Below, one piece after another: positions 62,929-64,000 of a DNA stretch of 64,000 nt (positions within the stretch are counted from its first letter, which is position 1; every line of letters starts with the position of its first letter). This stretch comes from Luteitalea sp. Lineage in GTDB: Bacteria > Acidobacteriota > Vicinamibacteria > Vicinamibacterales > Vicinamibacteraceae. The stretch covers positions 1 through 64,000 of the forward strand of contig WHTT01000032.1 in assembly GCA_009377605.1 (NCBI GenBank), written 5' to 3'. The notes beneath the pieces were generated by a model that searched no databases, was not told where the DNA came from, and was given only the letters and a program-made list of their open reading frames with translations. The position numbers and the translations under genes were made by a program.

Positions 62929-64000
62929 CACTGAAGAGACTGCTGCTTACGATCTCGTTGATGATCCTCCCCATCGCGCTCGCAGGCCAGGGACAGGGCG
63001 TTCGGCCGTCCGAGCTGCCGAAACCATTGGGTGAGTCGTGGCCGACTTACTCAGGAGACTATTCCGGCAAGCGCTACAGCTCGCTGACGGAGATCGATAG
63101 AACCACTGTCAAGAACCTGTCGCTCGCCTGGGTGGCACGGCTCTCGTCCGGCTCCGGCGAGGGCGGAGGCCGGTTCGGCCGCGGCGGTGGGGCACCGGTC
63201 ATCATCGGCGGCGAAGGGCCGCCGGACCTGCCGGCGGTGCCAGCCAATGTCAAGGGAACGCCGCTGATGGTGGACGGCACGCTCTATGTCACGTCACCCG
63301 ACAATGCCTGGGCGCTCGACGCGCGCGACGGGCGCGAGCGCTGGCATTACTTCTGGCGAACGAAGGGCAGCACCCCTATCGCCAACCGCGGCGTCGGCAT
63401 GTGGAACGACTACCTCTACATGGTCACGCCCGACAACTATCTGATCTCGCTCGACGCGAAGACGGGGAAGGAGCGCTGGAACAAGGTCGCCGCGGACTTC
63501 AACCAGCAGTACTTCTCCACGTCGGCGCCCATCATCGTCGACAACCATGTGATGGTCGGGACGGGCAATGACCTCGACTCGCCGGGTTACCTGCAGTCGT
63601 ACGATCCGGTCACGGGTGAAGTCCAGTGGCGACTGTACACAGTACCGATGAAGGAGGGCGATGTCGGGCTCGACACCTGGCCGAGCCTCGAGGCGGCGCA
63701 GCACGGCGGCGCCCACCCGTGGCTCCCGGGCGTCTACGATCCTGAGACGAGGCTCTATATCTTCGGAACGGGCAACCCGATTCCGGCCTACACCCTGGGG
63801 CGGGGCGAAGGCGACAATCTGTTCTCCTGCTCGCTGATTGCCGTACATGTCGACACGGGCAAGATGGCGTGGTACTTCCAAACCTCGCCGCACGACATGC
63901 ACGACTGGGATTCCGCGCAAACGCCAATCCTCATCGACGCCGTCGTTGACGGCAAGCCGCGCAAGCTCGTGTCAACCGCCGCACGAAACGGCTATTTCTT
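62925..64000 (+). CDS. PQQ-dependent quinoprotein dehydrogenase, 5' part (runs off the window)
   Basis: The first 358 residues of a periplasmic beta-propeller enzyme. A signal peptide (RLLLTISLMILPIALAGQGQ) is followed by the start of blade 1, WPTYSGDYSGKRYSSLTEID. Tryptophan-docking repeats follow: NAWALDARDGRERWHYFW, YLISLDAKTGKERWNKV, YLQSYDPVTGEVQWRLY and IAVHVDTGKMAWYFQTSPHD. A Gly/Arg-rich insert (GSGEGGGRFGRGGG) sits in the first third. HDMHDWDSAQTPIL matches the PQQ-site region of alcohol dehydrogenase-type quinoproteins. Overlap with the di-heme cytochrome gene indicates a two-component alcohol or sugar dehydrogenase; substrate undetermined. The 3' end is outside the window. Confidence 0.9.
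   Translation, partial: MTLKRLLLTISLMILPIALAGQGQGVRPSELPKPLGESWPTYSGDYSGKRYSSLTEIDRTTVKNLSLAWVARLSSGSGEGGGRFGRGGGAPVIIGGEGPPDLPAVPANVKGTPLMVDGTLYVTSPDNAWALDARDGRERWHYFWRTKGSTPIANRGVGMWNDYLYMVTPDNYLISLDAKTGKERWNKVAADFNQQYFSTSAPIIVDNHVMVGTGNDLDSPGYLQSYDPVTGEVQWRLYTVPMKEGDVGLDTWPSLEAAQHGGAHPWLPGVYDPETRLYIFGTGNPIPAYTLGRGEGDNLFSCSLIAVHVDTGKMAWYFQTSPHDMHDWDSAQTPILIDAVVDGKPRKLVSTAARNGYF

Noticed and set aside
1-64000. CRISPR arrays, tRNA or rRNA genes, insertion sequences
   Set aside because: I scanned for regularly spaced repeats, cloverleaf-like segments and transposase motifs and saw none convincing. A covariance-model scan would be needed to exclude small RNAs.

Overview
The window reads as a high-G+C chromosome segment from an Acidobacteriota member, most likely of the Vicinamibacteria. 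This is inferred from content: four large MacB/FtsX-type ADOP permeases, Oar-like TonB-dependent receptors with carboxypeptidase-regulatory N-termini, an orphan PadR regulator, a cytochrome c/PQQ quinoprotein pair and tandem DUF3526 ABC permeases. No rRNA, tRNA, CRISPR array or intact transposase was seen. Two stretches have visibly lower G+C: the sulfatase gene at 41.2-42.7 kb and the HTH-ATPase-STAS gene at 49.7-50.9 kb.

Layout. 0-4 kb: an ADOP permease and a LytTR response regulator. 4-6 kb: a sulfite dehydrogenase pair (SoxC-like molybdoenzyme plus SoxD-like cytochrome) behind a good sigma70-type promoter. 6-9 kb: two DUF3526 ABC permeases. 9-12 kb: an ADOP permease, a HicB-like antitoxin and a RelE remnant. 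12-16.7 kb: a broken DUF3500 gene, a TonB receptor and an FG-GAP fragment. 16.8-19.6 kb: a NarK-type transporter and an alginate-export-type porin. 20-21.7 kb: a truncated TonB receptor joined to a truncated DUF3526 permease. 21.8-23.8 kb: a DUF4406-like gene divergent from a DeoR regulator across a striking 10-bp repeat array, then an ABC ATPase. 24-28.5 kb: a frameshifted ADOP permease and a LytS-type sensor kinase. 28.5-31.6 kb: a run of remnants (AAA_14 ATPase, outer-membrane-type protein, ABC ATPase, histidine kinase, OmpR regulator) around an apparently intact nucleotidyltransferase-like gene pair.

31.6-37.9 kb is the most coherent system: TonB receptor, ExbB/TolQ-like protein, DUF2149 protein and CobN-like chelatase, all on the minus strand. 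This matches the hmu-type tetrapyrrole uptake and processing loci of Bacteroidota. Here the receptor is frameshifted and the chelatase has lost its extreme C-terminus, so the locus may be decaying. 38-45 kb: another TonB receptor-like protein, a low-G+C sulfatase and an ADOP permease. 45-50.9 kb: a phosphatase fragment, a prepilin-like protein, a methyltransferase, a CopB-type P-ATPase, and an unusual one-protein regulator (winged helix, GHKL ATPase, STAS-like domain) whose 5' region carries three phased direct repeats. 50.9-60.3 kb: a compact glycan-use operon (Oar-like receptor, sulfatase, DUF6259 hydrolase-like protein, DUF3604 protein). 60.5-64 kb: a receptor fragment, PadR, and a di-heme cytochrome c overlapping a quinoprotein that runs off the window.

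A recurring theme is gene decay: at least six genes are split by indels and at least four places join truncated genes to each other. Real genome erosion (for example in a host-associated lineage) and uncorrected assembly indels are both possible for the single-base shifts. The truncation junctions are harder to explain as base-calling error.
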